The notes under the pieces: model-generated
The model's input: the letters and a program-made list of their open reading frames with translations, nothing else
Databases searched by the model: none
What the model was told of the DNA's origin: nothing
Made by a program: the position numbers and the translations under genes
Assembly: GCF_005434975.1 (NCBI RefSeq)
Contig: NZ_SKCJ01000002.1
Coordinates: 868,001-932,000 of the forward strand
Source: Parerythrobacter lutipelagi
Lineage (GTDB): Bacteria > Pseudomonadota > Alphaproteobacteria > Sphingomonadales > Sphingomonadaceae
Length of the DNA: 64,000 nucleotides
Reading direction: 5' to 3'
Shown: in pieces, positions 47,122 through 57,373 of the stretch
How positions within the stretch are numbered: position 1 is the stretch's first letter
Layout of the letters: each line of letters opens with the position of its first letter

Positions 47122-47171
47122 CAGATTCCTAATCTGGGGGCCACAGGTTCGAATCCTGTCGGGCGCACCAA
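47122..47171 (+). repeat. attR: duplicated tRNA-Arg 3' end, right boundary of the element
   Basis: A 50-bp copy of 28197-28246, starting in the anticodon stem and ending just past CCA. This is the original chromosomal 3' end of the tRNA gene, displaced by integration. The upstream half of the tRNA is absent, so it is not a functional gene. Confidence 0.92.
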
Positions 47172-47259
47172 CGCGGGAATCCCTGGCTCACTATCCAAAC
47201 TGCCGAAATCGGCGAAGCGGTTGCTCCTCTTCGTCCATTGGCGCACAAGAGAGTGGTCC

Positions 47260-47838
47260 ATGATTATCCATACGCATCTAAACGACGGGACGCCGATCTG
47301 CATCCGTAAGGTGCGCAAGGCGGACGAGGAGCGGCTGAAACGGGGGATTGCGAAATTGTCGCCCCAGTCGCGTTATCTGCGGTTCTTCTCAGGGGCGCCA
47401 ACACCGCCGCAGAACGTGATCGACCGATTGCTCGATGTGGATGGTCACGAGCACATTGCCTGGGGTGCTATCCGGAGCGATCTTGACGAGGAACCGGCCA
47501 TCGGTGTCGTCCATGCCTTTCGTGACAAGGACATCGCGACCGTGGCGGAGTTTTCGGTTGCAGTTCTGGACGAATACCACAAGCGCGGACTCGCCCGGAT
47601 ACTCACCGCAGTTTTGCTGCTGGATTGCCAGGACGAGAGCTACGCTTCGCTGACAGTCCATATCTTGCCCGAAAACAAGCCTGCCGCGCGGCTTGCCAGA
47701 TCACTTGGCGCTGAACATGTGAAGTTCGAGGAGGGTGTTTCGCAATTCGAGATCCGGATTGATCGGGCGCTGGAAACATTGCGCAGTGAAACAGACGTAC
47801 CGGGCCTGGCGGCAGTATTCGCGAAGTTCGACAGTTAA
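47260..47838 (+). CDS. GNAT family N-acetyltransferase
   Basis: A protein of 192 residues from the ATG at 47260. The GNAT fold is seen with IAWGAIRSD, the strand-4 segment VAEFSVAVLDEYHKRGLARILT containing the acetyl-CoA loop, and PENKPAARLARSLGAE near the C-terminus. The acceptor is unknown; similar domains acetylate small molecules or protein lysines. It is the first chromosomal gene to the right of the element, and its promoter may have been separated from older upstream DNA by the integration. Confidence 0.82.
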   Translation: MIIHTHLNDGTPICIRKVRKADEERLKRGIAKLSPQSRYLRFFSGAPTPPQNVIDRLLDVDGHEHIAWGAIRSDLDEEPAIGVVHAFRDKDIATVAEFSVAVLDEYHKRGLARILTAVLLLDCQDESYASLTVHILPENKPAARLARSLGAEHVKFEEGVSQFEIRIDRALETLRSETDVPGLAAVFAKFDS

Positions 47839-47839
47839 G

Positions 47840-49051
47840 TCATTGGCGCGAAGCAGAATTTCCGTCACCCACCGGGCTGCGTGTGCCGACCCATGACAAT
47901 ATTCCCAGCAAGCCCGAAATGCTGACGAGCAGAATGCAGGTCCCGGCCCAGCCATAGGCATCGAAGACGGTGGTTCCCGCAATACTCGCCAGCCCGCCGC
48001 CAATGAACATCATCACGATATAGATCGTGGTCAGCCGAGTGCGCAGTTGAGGATCCAGCGACAGGAATGTCATGCGGCCGGTTACATCGATGCCAGGGCC
48101 GACAAGATTTCCAAGGAACAGCGGGATGCACAGCAGCCAGAGCGAGTCTCCGGTAGGCCAGAGCAGAGCCAGACCCACGAACTGGACGATGGCGAATGCA
48201 AGGCGGGCTTTGCGCGGGCCGACCTGGTCTGCCCAGCGCCCGAGGCGCGGTGTGGAAAGTATGCTGACCGCAGCAATTCCGGCAAGATAACCGACGGTGT
48301 CGACGCCATATCCCATTGCCGGACTGGTCAAATGCAGCGCAAGCCCCAGCCAAAGCGCAATGAAACCGCCAAAATTGAGCGCCTGGATCAGCCCTGACAA
48401 GAGAACTTCGCGGTGCTGCTTCATCAGCGGGAAGAGCGACCCGAGCAGGGCAATATAGGGCGTGACAGGATCGGCTTTGGTGCGGCGCTCTTCCATCAGA
48501 AACGGGAGCGACAGGGTAATGCTGACCATCAATCCGGTGGCGATCCAGTAGACCGCGCGCCAGCCATAGTTTTCAGTGACCACGCCCGCGCCAACCCGGG
48601 CAATCAGAATTCCGAGAATGACCCCGGCGGTGAGCAACGCGGTAACCTGGCCCAACCGTTCTGGTGCAACCCGTTTCGATGCGTATGCCGGCAACAGGTA
48701 TGGCGCGATCGTAAAGAAACCCAGTGCGGTCGATCCTGCCGTGAACAGCGCAAAGTCCTGCGCCATTGTCATGGTGGCCAGCGATGCAGTTTGCCCGATG
48801 GCGAACAGGATCGTGAGCCGCTTGTTCGAAAACCGATCGCCCAGCGGCAGCAGCAGGAAAATCCCGATTGCCAATGCAATCTGGTTGAGCGCCGGGACGA
48901 TCCCGATGCGCGCGTCGCTAACCCCAAAATCGGCCGCGACGGCGCTGATGATCGGGTGGATGTAATACGCGTTCGCAGTTACGACCGCCGCCACCACGGA
49001 CAGCGCATACTCCTGCGTGCGGGTCAGATGACGATCGGCGGTCAAGTTCAA
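47840..49051 (-). CDS. MFS transporter (drug/metabolite efflux type)
   Basis: A protein of 403 residues with about twelve membrane segments. The loop between segments 2 and 3 contains LGDRFSNKRL, the MFS signature, and LGFFTIAPYLLPAYAS and GRWADQVGPRKARL follow in each half. The family exports drugs or metabolites by proton antiport; the substrate is not evident. It is convergent with the GNAT gene, with stops two bases apart. Confidence 0.85.
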   Translation of the reverse strand: MNLTADRHLTRTQEYALSVVAAVVTANAYYIHPIISAVAADFGVSDARIGIVPALNQIALAIGIFLLLPLGDRFSNKRLTILFAIGQTASLATMTMAQDFALFTAGSTALGFFTIAPYLLPAYASKRVAPERLGQVTALLTAGVILGILIARVGAGVVTENYGWRAVYWIATGLMVSITLSLPFLMEERRTKADPVTPYIALLGSLFPLMKQHREVLLSGLIQALNFGGFIALWLGLALHLTSPAMGYGVDTVGYLAGIAAVSILSTPRLGRWADQVGPRKARLAFAIVQFVGLALLWPTGDSLWLLCIPLFLGNLVGPGIDVTGRMTFLSLDPQLRTRLTTIYIVMMFIGGGLASIAGTTVFDAYGWAGTCILLVSISGLLGILSWVGTRSPVGDGNSASRQ

Positions 49052-49119
49052 AGGCTCAAGGTTGCGAATTGCAACGCTCTAGGTGAGTTACCGGAGGACC
49101 GCTATCGACAATCGACTCC

Positions 49120-50022
49120 TCAGCTGCGTTCGAGCGGGATTTTCTCTTTGAAAGTGTGCGTGATGTACGGGAACGGTATCTCGATCCCTGCCTCGTCGAG
49201 ATCACGCTTGATCGCGCGAATGACCTTGTCGCGTGAAACATGTCCATCGCGCGGCTTGGAGCCGGCCCACCAGCGAACCTTGAAGTCGACCGAACTGGAA
49301 TTGAATTCGGTGGCAAAGACATCGATGCCTTTGTCCGCGTCGACATCCTCGACGCTTTCGACCGCTTTGAGAATGACTTCTGCTGCGTGATCGAGATCGG
49401 TATCGTAGGAGACGCCTGCTACAACTTCATGCCGGCGCTGTGTTACATCGGTGAGGATCTCCACCGGGTTCTTGAACAGCATGGCATTGGGCACCAGCGT
49501 CACTTCGCCCGAAAGCTTGCGGACATAGGTTTCACGCAAGGTGATATGTTCGACCTTGCCGGTGATCCCTTCACATTCGATGACATCGCCGATGCGCATT
49601 TTCTCGCGCAGCATGATCAGCACGCCGGCAAGGAAGTTTTCGAAGATGTCCTGAAATGCGAAGCCAATTGCAACCGCGCCGATGCCAAGGCCAGCGACGA
49701 GGCTGGCTGGCGTCATGCCCGGCATGACCACGATCAATGCGACCATCAGACCGATGATCCAGATCAGCAGCTTCACGACTGTGTCGATCAGGTTCTTGAG
49801 GCTCGGACGAATTTCCGTGGTGCCCACCAGACCGTTAGCGATCCTCACAGCGAATTTCGCGATAAGCCACGTGACCAGGACAATGACCAATCCGATCGCC
49901 AGATTGGGGAGGGCGTGAACAAAGCCCTCCGCCATGTTGACGAGCTGATCCTGCAAGGTCGAAATCGTGTTGACGGTCGCGTCGAACGTTTCGCCGGACG
50001 CAGCGGCATTCATTGAAAGCAT
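49120..50022 (-). CDS. MscS-type small-conductance mechanosensitive channel
   Basis: About 300 residues. Three N-terminal membrane segments (to about 130) are followed by the pore-lining helix, rich in Ala and Gly (LVAGLGIGAVAIGFAFQDIF), and a cytoplasmic beta domain with IGDVIECEGITGKVEHITLRET. The channel opens on hypo-osmotic shock to release solutes. The start could also be the second Met (50013). Confidence 0.9.
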   Translation of the reverse strand: MLSMNAAASGETFDATVNTISTLQDQLVNMAEGFVHALPNLAIGLVIVLVTWLIAKFAVRIANGLVGTTEIRPSLKNLIDTVVKLLIWIIGLMVALIVVMPGMTPASLVAGLGIGAVAIGFAFQDIFENFLAGVLIMLREKMRIGDVIECEGITGKVEHITLRETYVRKLSGEVTLVPNAMLFKNPVEILTDVTQRRHEVVAGVSYDTDLDHAAEVILKAVESVEDVDADKGIDVFATEFNSSSVDFKVRWWAGSKPRDGHVSRDKVIRAIKRDLDEAGIEIPFPYITHTFKEKIPLERS

Positions 50023-50077
50023 GGAACCCCCTTATTTACCCGACCAACGATAAATCGGGCGGAGGGTTCCGGCTTCT

Positions 50078-50650
50078 TCAGTCGGTCGCTTTTACCGCGT
50101 GTTCCTTGCGCGCGATTTCATGCAGCCAGGCTGCATGTTGCGGGGCCTTTTTTGTCTCGCTCCATTCTTCCAGCATCGGCATGGCGACGCGCTTCAGCTC
50201 GGCATACTGCTCGTCGGTCCCGATATCGGCGGCGAGTTCCACCCGGTGGCCGTTCGGATCGAAGAAATAGATCGACTTGAAGATGCCGTGGTGCGTCGGG
50301 CCCAGCACATCGATGCCCTGTGCTTCGACATGATCCTTGGCGGCCAGCAATTCTGCTTCGCTGCCAACGCGAAAGGCCAGGTGCTGCACCCATGCGGGCG
50401 TGTTCTCGTCGCGGCCCATTTTCTTCTGGTTCGGCAGTTCGAAAAAAGCGAGAATGTTGTCATTCCCCGCGTCGAGAAAGACATGCATGTACGGGTCGTA
50501 TTCGCCGGTGGAGGGGACATGGTCTTCACTGAACGCGCTGGTGTATTCCATGCCCAGAACGTCACGATACCATTCGACGGTCTCTTTCGCGTCCTTGCAG
50601 CGATAGGCAGCGTGGTGGACACCGCCAAGTTTGACCGGGTGCCTGGTCAT
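50078..50650 (-). CDS. VOC family (glyoxalase/dioxygenase-like) protein
   Basis: A protein of 190 residues with paired beta-alpha-beta-beta-beta modules. Metal ligands appear in [20 protein letters not shown] (His), WVQHLAFRV (His) and HRVELAAD (Glu). It overlaps hppD by four bases and is co-transcribed with it, so it probably acts in tyrosine or related aromatic-acid breakdown, but the reaction is not known. Confidence 0.8.
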   Translation of the reverse strand: MTRHPVKLGGVHHAAYRCKDAKETVEWYRDVLGMEYTSAFSEDHVPSTGEYDPYMHVFLDAGNDNILAFFELPNQKKMGRDENTPAWVQHLAFRVGSEAELLAAKDHVEAQGIDVLGPTHHGIFKSIYFFDPNGHRVELAADIGTDEQYAELKRVAMPMLEEWSETKKAPQHAAWLHEIARKEHAVKATD

Positions 50651-51753
50651 ACCGCCGGTTCCACTTCATCGATCGTCAGCGCGCCGCGCTTGATCTGGTC
50701 GCGCTCCATGCTTTCGAACAGCGCTTTGAAGTTGCCTTCGCCGAAGCCTTCGTCGCCCTTGCGCTGAATGAATTCGAAAAACACAGGGCCAACCTGAGCT
50801 TCCGCGAAAATCTGCAGCAACAAGCGGGGCTGACCACCGTCGGTCGTCCCGTCGAGCAGAATGCCGCGCATCTTGAGTTGGTCGACATCTTCGCCATGGC
50901 CCGGAAGACGCTCATCGAGCATCTCGTAATAGGTTTCCGGCGGCGCGGTCATGAACGGTACGCCCAGCTGCTTGAGGTTGTCCCAGCATTTGACCAGATC
51001 GTCGCAAATCAGCGCGATGTGCTGGATACCTTCACCGTTGAATTCCTTGAGGAACTCTTCAATCTGGCCTTTGCCGCCATCACCTTCTTCATTGAGCGGA
51101 ATGCGGATCTTGCCATCTGGTGCAGTCAGGGCCTTGGAGGTAAGGCCGGTGTACTCGCCCTTGATATCGAAGAAGCGGATCTCGCGGAAATTGAACAGCG
51201 TTTCGTAGTAGTCCGCCCAGTATTTCATCCGGCCGTTGTACACGTTGTGGGTCAGGTGATCGATCACGTTGAAGCCCGCGCCGACCGGGTGTTTTTCAAC
51301 ACCAGGAAGATATTCGAAGTCGATATCGTAGATCGACAAATGATTGCCATCTTCGCTCTCGTAACGGTCAATCAGGTAAACGATAGCTCCGCCGATGCCG
51401 CGAATTGCCGGAATGTGAAGTTCCATCGGGCCGGTCTGGACCGCGACAGGTTCAGCGCCGCGCTCGAGCAATTCAGCATAGGCCTTGCGGGCATCACGAA
51501 CGCGGAAGCCCATGCCACAGGCTGATGCGCCATGCTCGCGGGCAAAGTACCATGCGGCGCTTTTCGGTTCATAATTCAGAATCAGATTGATCTGACCCTG
51601 GCGCCACAGGTCGACATCCTTCGAGCGGTGCTTTGCCACCAATGTGAAGCCCATCGCTTCGAAAACCGGTTCGATCATGCCTTTTTCCGGCGCACAGAAT
51701 TCAACGAACTCGAAGCCGTCAAGGCCAATGGGATTCTCGAAAAGATCGGACAT
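50647..51753 (-). CDS. hppD: 4-Hydroxyphenylpyruvate dioxygenase
   Basis: A protein of 368 residues. It converts 4-hydroxyphenylpyruvate to homogentisate in tyrosine catabolism. The iron ligands lie in [10 protein letters not shown] (His), [11 protein letters not shown] (His) and [18 protein letters not shown] (Glu), all typical of HPPD. GGAGGC precedes the ATG. Homogentisate dioxygenase is not in this window. It is divergent from an acyl-CoA dehydrogenase gene. Confidence 0.93.
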   Translation of the reverse strand: MSDLFENPIGLDGFEFVEFCAPEKGMIEPVFEAMGFTLVAKHRSKDVDLWRQGQINLILNYEPKSAAWYFAREHGASACGMGFRVRDARKAYAELLERGAEPVAVQTGPMELHIPAIRGIGGAIVYLIDRYESEDGNHLSIYDIDFEYLPGVEKHPVGAGFNVIDHLTHNVYNGRMKYWADYYETLFNFREIRFFDIKGEYTGLTSKALTAPDGKIRIPLNEEGDGGKGQIEEFLKEFNGEGIQHIALICDDLVKCWDNLKQLGVPFMTAPPETYYEMLDERLPGHGEDVDQLKMRGILLDGTTDGGQPRLLLQIFAEAQVGPVFFEFIQRKGDEGFGEGNFKALFESMERDQIKRGALTIDEVEPAV

Positions 51754-51882
51754 AATGTTGGAAGCCTCCTGAATATGGTTTCAGTTGTAACCAGTTTCCC
51801 GCAAATTTGCAAGGGGTTTGGTGGTTTGACACTATGAGACATCGCGCTAATCGCTCATTCGGTCGCACAAACTGGAGAGAGC

Positions 51883-53052
51883 ATGATCAGCAGTCCGCAG
51901 GAACGCGAAGACCTGGCCGAAATCCGCCGCGCCGTTCGCTCGTTGTGCGAGGAGTATCCGGGTGAGTACTGGCGCGAGAAAGACCGTGAGCGGGCCTATC
52001 CCGGCGAATTCGTCGATGCGTTGACGAAGGCGGGTTTTCTCGCCGCGCTGATCCCTGAAGAATTCGGCGGCAGCGGGCTTAAACTCGATGCCGCTGCGGT
52101 GATCATGGAGGAGATTCAGGCCGCGGGCTGCAACGGTGCTGCGGCACACGCGCAGATGTATGTCATGAACACCTTGCTGCGTTATGGCAGCGAAGAGCAA
52201 AAGCTCGCGTATCTACCCGGTATTGCGGCGGGCGAGTTGCGGCTCCAGGCATTTGGCGTATCCGAACCGACGAGCGGCACGGACACGCTGTCGCTCAAGA
52301 CTCGCGCGGTCCGTGACGGTGATGACTATGTCATAAACGGCCAGAAGATCTGGACGAGTCGCGCCGAACATTCCGATCTGATGGCGCTGCTTGCCCGAAC
52401 AACCCCGCGGGACCAGGTCGAAAAGAAGACAGAAGGCCTTTCGCTGTTCCTGGTCGATATGCGCGAAGTGGTCGGCAACGGCATGACGATCAAGCCGATC
52501 CGCACGATGATGAACCACTCGACGACCGAGGTATTCTTCGACGACATGCGGATCCCTGCGACATCGCTGATCGGTGAGGAAGGCAAGGGCTTCCGCTATA
52601 TTCTGTCAGGCATGAACGCCGAGCGTATTCTGATTGCAGCTGAATGCATCGGCGATGCGAAGTGGTTTATCGAGAAGGCCAGCAATTATGCCAAAGAGCG
52701 CACTGTGTTCGGTGCCCCAATCGGGAAAAATCAGGGAATACAATTCCCTATTGCCCGTTGTTATGCCCAGATGCGCGCTGCAGAACTGATGGTTCATCAT
52801 GCCGCAAAGGTCTACGACCAAGGCGGAAATACCGGCGCCGAGGCCAACATGGCAAAGATGCTGGCGAGCGAGGCAAGCTGGGCTGCGGCCGACATGTGCG
52901 TCCAGACCCATGGCGGATTTGGCTTTGCCGAGGAGTACGACGTCGAGCGCAAGTTCCGCGAGGCGCGGCTGTATACTGTGGCACCGATATCGACAAACCT
53001 GATCCTCAGTTACCTGTCCGAGCACGTACTCGGCCTGCCGCGTTCTTACTGA
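51883..53052 (+). CDS. Acyl-CoA dehydrogenase
   Basis: A protein of 389 residues of the FAD-dependent acyl-CoA dehydrogenase family. The N-terminal helical domain has IPEEFGGSGL, the middle domain has FGVSEPTSGTDTLS and VINGQKIWTS, and the C-terminal domain has QTHGGFGFAEEYDVERKFREARL. It oxidises acyl-CoA thioesters at C2-C3, passing electrons to ETF. The chain length and pathway are not clear. Confidence 0.9.
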   Translation: MISSPQEREDLAEIRRAVRSLCEEYPGEYWREKDRERAYPGEFVDALTKAGFLAALIPEEFGGSGLKLDAAAVIMEEIQAAGCNGAAAHAQMYVMNTLLRYGSEEQKLAYLPGIAAGELRLQAFGVSEPTSGTDTLSLKTRAVRDGDDYVINGQKIWTSRAEHSDLMALLARTTPRDQVEKKTEGLSLFLVDMREVVGNGMTIKPIRTMMNHSTTEVFFDDMRIPATSLIGEEGKGFRYILSGMNAERILIAAECIGDAKWFIEKASNYAKERTVFGAPIGKNQGIQFPIARCYAQMRAAELMVHHAAKVYDQGGNTGAEANMAKMLASEASWAAADMCVQTHGGFGFAEEYDVERKFREARLYTVAPISTNLILSYLSEHVLGLPRSY

Positions 53053-53104
53053 TTTTCAGAAATAGCGCTTGATCTGTTGAATCAACTGTGATTCTAAGGT
53101 CGGC

Positions 53105-53425
53105 GTGACGCGAGAGGGACACCGGATTTCACTGCCGAGAGAGCAGTTTGTGCAGATGGCTGCCTTGTGCCTCCTGTTGCTCCTCGCAGGTCTGGCCATT
53201 GCCGGGCCAAGTGGCCTGCTGGCCTGGGGTGAGAACTCGCAACTGCTGGAGCAGCGCCGGGCAGAAGTTGCTGAACTTGCCGAGCAGCGTGATGATTTGC
53301 AAAATCTCGTTGCCTTGCTCGATCCCGATCATGCCGATCCCGATCTGGTCGGCGAGCTGCTGCGCCGCAACCAGAACATGATCCACCGCGATGAGGTTGT
53401 CCTGACTCTGCCCGAAGCAGAGTAA
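53105..53425 (+). CDS. FtsB/DivIC-like septum formation initiator
   Basis: A protein of 106 residues starting at a GTG (53105). A single membrane segment (about 17-40) is followed by a short coiled coil with ENSQLLEQRRAEVAELAEQRDDLQ and a small C-terminal part. This is the DivIC/FtsB layout of the divisome subcomplex FtsQLB. It lies directly upstream of pdhA, the usual alphaproteobacterial order (eno-ftsB-pdhA). Confidence 0.87.
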   Translation: MTREGHRISLPREQFVQMAALCLLLLLAGLAIAGPSGLLAWGENSQLLEQRRAEVAELAEQRDDLQNLVALLDPDHADPDLVGELLRRNQNMIHRDEVVLTLPEAE

Positions 53426-53559
53426 GGCTCGCACTGGCCTGCCAATTTGCCGAGTTTTCGTATGCACGGGCGATCCACCCGTTGCGTGACGTTACGTCTT
53501 GCGCCAAGAGACGGGCATAAGCCTCTCGAGGTATAACGACAAAACGAGGATGATCCGCT

Positions 53560-54660
53560 TTGGCCAAGAAGCCCCGGACCAAGAAAGCCCCCGCGAAGGG
53601 AAAGGCGTCGTCAAAAAGCCAGCCGGTCGCGACCCCGGAAGATTTCGTCCTGCACAGCCTGCAGGAAGAGCATGAGAAATCTCCGAAATTCGATGCAAGC
53701 CCTGAGCAATTGCTGCATTTCTATGAGCAGATGCTGCTTATCCGTCGGTTCGAGGAAAAAGCGGGCCAGCTCTACGGTCTGGGTCTCATCGGCGGTTTTT
53801 GCCACTTGTATATCGGCCAGGAGGCGGTTGCGGTTGGACTGCAATCAGCGCTCACCGAACAGCTCGACAGTGTGATCACCGGCTACCGTGACCATGGCCA
53901 CATGCTTGCTTACGGGATCGATCCCAAGGTTATCATGGCGGAGCTGACCGGGAGGCAAGCTGGGATCTCGAAAGGGAAGGGCGGCTCGATGCACATGTTC
54001 AGCACCGAGCACAAATTCTTCGGCGGCCACGGGATCGTGGGCGCGCAGGTCGCGCTGGGCGGCGGATTGGCGCTGGCCCATCAATACAATGAGGACGGCG
54101 GCCTGTGCCTTGCCTATTTCGGCGACGGTGCAGCGAACCAGGGGCAGGTGTACGAAACCTTCAATATGGCAGCCCTGTGGAACCTGCCGATCGTTTTTGT
54201 GATCGAGAACAATGGTTATGCGATGGGCACCGCGGTAACACGGAGCTCGGCTGAGACCGAGTTCCACCGCCGCGGCACGGCCTTCCGAATTCCGGGGATG
54301 GATGTGAACGGAATGGACGTGCTCGAAGTACGCAACGCAGCCGAGATTGCGTTCAAGCATGTGCGCGATGGCAAGGGGCCGGTGCTGATGGAGCTCAACA
54401 CCTATCGCTATCGCGGCCACTCGATGTCCGATCCTGCCAAATATCGCACGCGCGAAGAAGTGCAGGAGAAGCGCGATCACCACGATCCGATTGATGGCTT
54501 GAAGAAGGTGTTGCTGGAGAGCGGCAAGACTGAGGAAGAGATCAAGGCAATCGACAAGAATATTCGCAAGATTGTCTCGGAAGCGGCTGATTTTGCAGAA
54601 AATTCACCGGAGCCAGAGGCTTCCGAACTCTACACCGATGTGCTGGTGGAGGAGTATTGA
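53560..54660 (+). CDS. pdhA: Pyruvate dehydrogenase E1 component, alpha subunit
   Basis: A protein of 366 residues, read from the ATG at 53560 or a slightly later Met. It decarboxylates pyruvate with thiamine diphosphate. The TPP-binding motif GDGAANQGQVYE is clear, and YRYRGHSMSDPAKYR is the conserved loop. The Lys- and Pro-rich N-terminus (about 1-30) is an extension common in alphaproteobacteria. pdhB starts three bases downstream. Confidence 0.94.
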   Translation: MAKKPRTKKAPAKGKASSKSQPVATPEDFVLHSLQEEHEKSPKFDASPEQLLHFYEQMLLIRRFEEKAGQLYGLGLIGGFCHLYIGQEAVAVGLQSALTEQLDSVITGYRDHGHMLAYGIDPKVIMAELTGRQAGISKGKGGSMHMFSTEHKFFGGHGIVGAQVALGGGLALAHQYNEDGGLCLAYFGDGAANQGQVYETFNMAALWNLPIVFVIENNGYAMGTAVTRSSAETEFHRRGTAFRIPGMDVNGMDVLEVRNAAEIAFKHVRDGKGPVLMELNTYRYRGHSMSDPAKYRTREEVQEKRDHHDPIDGLKKVLLESGKTEEEIKAIDKNIRKIVSEAADFAENSPEPEASELYTDVLVEEY

Positions 54661-54663
54661 GCC

Positions 54664-56052
54664 ATGGCGATTGAACTCAAGATGCCCGCGCTGTCCCCGA
54701 CCATGGAGGAAGGTACGCTCGCCAAATGGTTGAAGCAGGAAGGCGATGCGATCGAGCCCGGCGATATCATCGCGGAGATCGAAACCGACAAGGCGACAAT
54801 GGAATTCGAGGCCATCGATGAAGGCACGCTGGCCAAGATCATGGTCGAAGAAGGCACGGAGAATGTCGCAGTCGGCACGGTGATCGCGATGATTGCCGGC
54901 GAAGACGAAGACGAAAGCGATGTATCTTCCCCGGCCGCAACCGAGACAGCAGCCGATGTCCCGGGCGAGGGCAAGGACGTTGGCCGCTCGGACGAAGATG
55001 GCTCGATTACGCCGGAAAAACCCAAGAGCCAGCCGAAAGCCGACCCGGAGATACCCCACGGGACCAATATGGCGAGCATTCCCGTTCGTGAAGCGCTGCG
55101 CGATGCAATGGCCGAGGAAATGCGCCGTGACGAACGCGTTTTCGTGATGGGTGAAGAAGTCGCGCAGTACCAGGGGGCCTACAAGGTTACGCAGGGCTTG
55201 CTGGATGAATTCGGTCCGAAACGCGTAATCGACACACCGATTACCGAGTACGGATTTGCCGGCATCGGCACAGGCGCCGCCATGGGTGGTTTGCGCCCGA
55301 TCGTCGAGTTCATGACATTCAACTTCGCGATGCAGGCGATCGATCACATCATCAATTCGGCTGCCAAGACCAACTACATGTCGGGCGGTCAGATGCGCTG
55401 TCCGGTCGTGTTCCGCGGGCCGAACGGTGCCGCCAGCCGCGTTGGTGCCCAGCATAGCCAGAATTACGGTCCGTGGTACGCCAGCGTGCCGGGGCTTATC
55501 GTGATTGCACCGTATGATTCATCTGACGCAAAAGGATTGTTGAAGGCTGCCATCCGCAGTGAAGATCCGGTCGTATTCCTCGAGAACGAACTGCTTTACG
55601 GCAAGAGCTTTGAACTGCCCGAACTCGACGATCATGTCCTGCCGATCGGCAAAGCACGGATCATGCGGGAAGGATCCGATGTAACCATTGTCAGCTATTC
55701 GATCGGGGTGGGTTTCGCGCTCGAAGCTGCGGAGACGCTGGCGGGCGAAGGAATCGAAGCCGAAGTCATCGATCTGCGCACGCTGCGTCCGCTGGACAAG
55801 CAAGCGGTGCTGGACAGCCTGGCCAAAACCAACCGCCTGATCATTGCGGAAGAGGGCTGGCCGACTTGCTCGATCGCGTCCGAGGTACAGGCGATCTGCA
55901 TGGAAGAGGGATTCGACCATCTCGATGCGCCGGTGCTGCGGGTGTGTAACGAAGATGTCCCGCTACCCTATGCGGCCAATCTCGAGAAGCTCGCGTTGAT
56001 CGATGCTTCGCGCATCGTCGAAGCGGTGAAAAAGGTCTGCTACAAGGATTGA
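54664..56052 (+). CDS. pdhB: Pyruvate dehydrogenase E1 beta subunit with fused lipoyl domain
   Basis: A protein of 462 residues, about 130 longer than a plain E1 beta. An N-terminal lipoyl domain (1-78) has the lipoylated Lys43 in [11 protein letters not shown]. An acidic, Ala-rich linker follows (about 80-130), then the transketolase-like E1 beta region from about 135 ([28 protein letters not shown]). This fusion is known from several alphaproteobacteria. Together with PdhA it forms E1 of the complex. E2 (pdhC) is not in the window. Confidence 0.95.
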   Translation: MAIELKMPALSPTMEEGTLAKWLKQEGDAIEPGDIIAEIETDKATMEFEAIDEGTLAKIMVEEGTENVAVGTVIAMIAGEDEDESDVSSPAATETAADVPGEGKDVGRSDEDGSITPEKPKSQPKADPEIPHGTNMASIPVREALRDAMAEEMRRDERVFVMGEEVAQYQGAYKVTQGLLDEFGPKRVIDTPITEYGFAGIGTGAAMGGLRPIVEFMTFNFAMQAIDHIINSAAKTNYMSGGQMRCPVVFRGPNGAASRVGAQHSQNYGPWYASVPGLIVIAPYDSSDAKGLLKAAIRSEDPVVFLENELLYGKSFELPELDDHVLPIGKARIMREGSDVTIVSYSIGVGFALEAAETLAGEGIEAEVIDLRTLRPLDKQAVLDSLAKTNRLIIAEEGWPTCSIASEVQAICMEEGFDHLDAPVLRVCNEDVPLPYAANLEKLALIDASRIVEAVKKVCYKD

Positions 56053-56072
56053 TCCTGGGCTGGAGCGAGAAC

Positions 56073-56795
56073 TCAGAACTTCCAGTCCCAGCCGCCGCTC
56101 TCTCTTCGCGGGCTCTCATGCGTCCGGAAGCGCTCATATTTGTCACAGGTTGCCGGATCGTCGGGGAGCAGTGGATTCTTCTGATAAATCTCTCGAAGGT
56201 CTCTGCTCTCGCGCACGATGAATGAGCCATAGGTTGTGATTATGCGATCCGAAATGAATGCATCGGTGATTATCGGTTGATATTCATAAGCGACTTCGAC
56301 GAAAATCACCGCGCCGCCCGGTGGCGCCATCACTTCTTCGCCGCTCGGACCCATTCCTGTGAATGATGGGTCACCCTTGCCGTCACCTTCCTTGCCGAAT
56401 TGCGGTTCGTACTTCAGTTTCCCCATGCAACGTTGCCAGTGAATGTATTGTTGGGCTTCGGCATCATCGTCGGGATCAGTTTCAAGGCTCGATAGAACCA
56501 CTCGGCCATGTTGGAATATGTCGAGTTGCTCACCCATCTGCAAGTCCGCCCCGCGCATCAGGTCGGTGACGTCGATTTCATAGATCCGCCTATCCTGAAG
56601 CAGCGTTTCGTCACCGATACGCGAGGCGTTATCCGCAATCATCATAGATGACTGGCTTACCTTCATGTGTGTGATCGCGAGGTTTGCGGACTCGAGGCCG
56701 AACAGCCCTGCCGTCAGCACCAACGGGGCAGAAAGGGCAAGTTCTGTCATTGCCATGCCACCCGTATCGCGAAGTAGCTTGCGCAAAATCCTCAT
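56073..56795 (-). CDS. TadE/TadG-like pilus-assembly protein
   Basis: A protein of 240 residues. The N-terminal TadE-like motif GGMAMTELALSAPLVLTAGLF (Glu followed by a hydrophobic segment) is seen at about 12-35. The rest is a periplasmic domain, ending in RESGGWDWKF. Proteins of this type are minor pseudopilins of Flp pili. Its start overlaps the previous TadE gene by four bases. Confidence 0.8.
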   Translation of the reverse strand: MRILRKLLRDTGGMAMTELALSAPLVLTAGLFGLESANLAITHMKVSQSSMMIADNASRIGDETLLQDRRIYEIDVTDLMRGADLQMGEQLDIFQHGRVVLSSLETDPDDDAEAQQYIHWQRCMGKLKYEPQFGKEGDGKGDPSFTGMGPSGEEVMAPPGGAVIFVEVAYEYQPIITDAFISDRIITTYGSFIVRESRDLREIYQKNPLLPDDPATCDKYERFRTHESPRRESGGWDWKF

Positions 56796-57373
56796 CTGCA
56801 GTTCCGAATTACTATTCTACGATCACGTTCACGATAAGGCTGGTTGCGAAGCAGTGTGGTCCCAACAACTTCATTCTGCTTTGACCAGCCTGAGAGATTC
56901 GGCATCGGGAACAGTCGATCGTAGGTCACCGCGACCTGAAATATCACGACCTCACCGGCCTTGCCTTGGCCGTCCTTGCCATTGGCATGGTCGTGTGTAC
57001 CACTTTCGTTGAGGTCTTCGAAGGGTTCACCGTCATTACAGATGCCGTCATTGTTTAAATCGGTGAAGAGCTCAAGCCGGTTGATGTTCATGTATTCCAT
57101 GTGGTTTTTGCGGTTGAACGTCACAGTCGCCATTGGCGCGACGGTCCGGATCGTTTGGCGAACGTTTGCTTCGATCTGATTATGTCGCGCCGACTCCATC
57201 GTAGAGTCGCGCGCGGCCTCCTGAATTGCACCATTCACGATCGACTGGACATACATCGTATGTCCAAGCTCGCAGAGACCAAACATCAGCATGAGAAAAG
57301 TCGGCGCGATCAGGGCGAATTCCACAATAGCGGCCCCATCTTGGTCGCGAAAAATGGATCGTTGATTGCTCAC
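56792..57373 (-). CDS. TadE-like pseudopilin
   Basis: A protein of 193 residues. DGAAIVEFALIAPTFLMLMFG at about 12-32 is the TadE signature, with a conserved Glu next to the membrane segment; the remainder is periplasmic. It overlaps the genes on both sides by four bases (57370-57373 and 56792-56795), so the three are translationally coupled. Confidence 0.85.
   Translation of the reverse strand: MSNQRSIFRDQDGAAIVEFALIAPTFLMLMFGLCELGHTMYVQSIVNGAIQEAARDSTMESARHNQIEANVRQTIRTVAPMATVTFNRKNHMEYMNINRLELFTDLNNDGICNDGEPFEDLNESGTHDHANGKDGQGKAGEVVIFQVAVTYDRLFPMPNLSGWSKQNEVVGTTLLRNQPYRERDRRIVIRNCR

Larger units (their letters stand above)
28197..47171. mobile_element. Integrative element of about 19 kb in tRNA-Arg(CCT)
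   Basis: The element is bounded by the 50-bp direct repeats and carries a tyrosine integrase and an AlpA-like excisionase near its left end. Cargo comprises PilZ and response-regulator genes, unknown genes, transposon scars, a DUF11/outer-membrane operon and a transposase pair. No conjugation, relaxase, replication or phage structural genes were recognised, so it looks like a genomic island or a mobilisable element without its own transfer machinery. Intergenic DNA is visibly richer in A and T than the flanks. Confidence 0.88.

Noticed and set aside
28197-47171. CRISPR array, prophage or conjugative element
   Set aside because: No spaced repeats, phage structural genes, relaxase or type IV secretion genes were seen.
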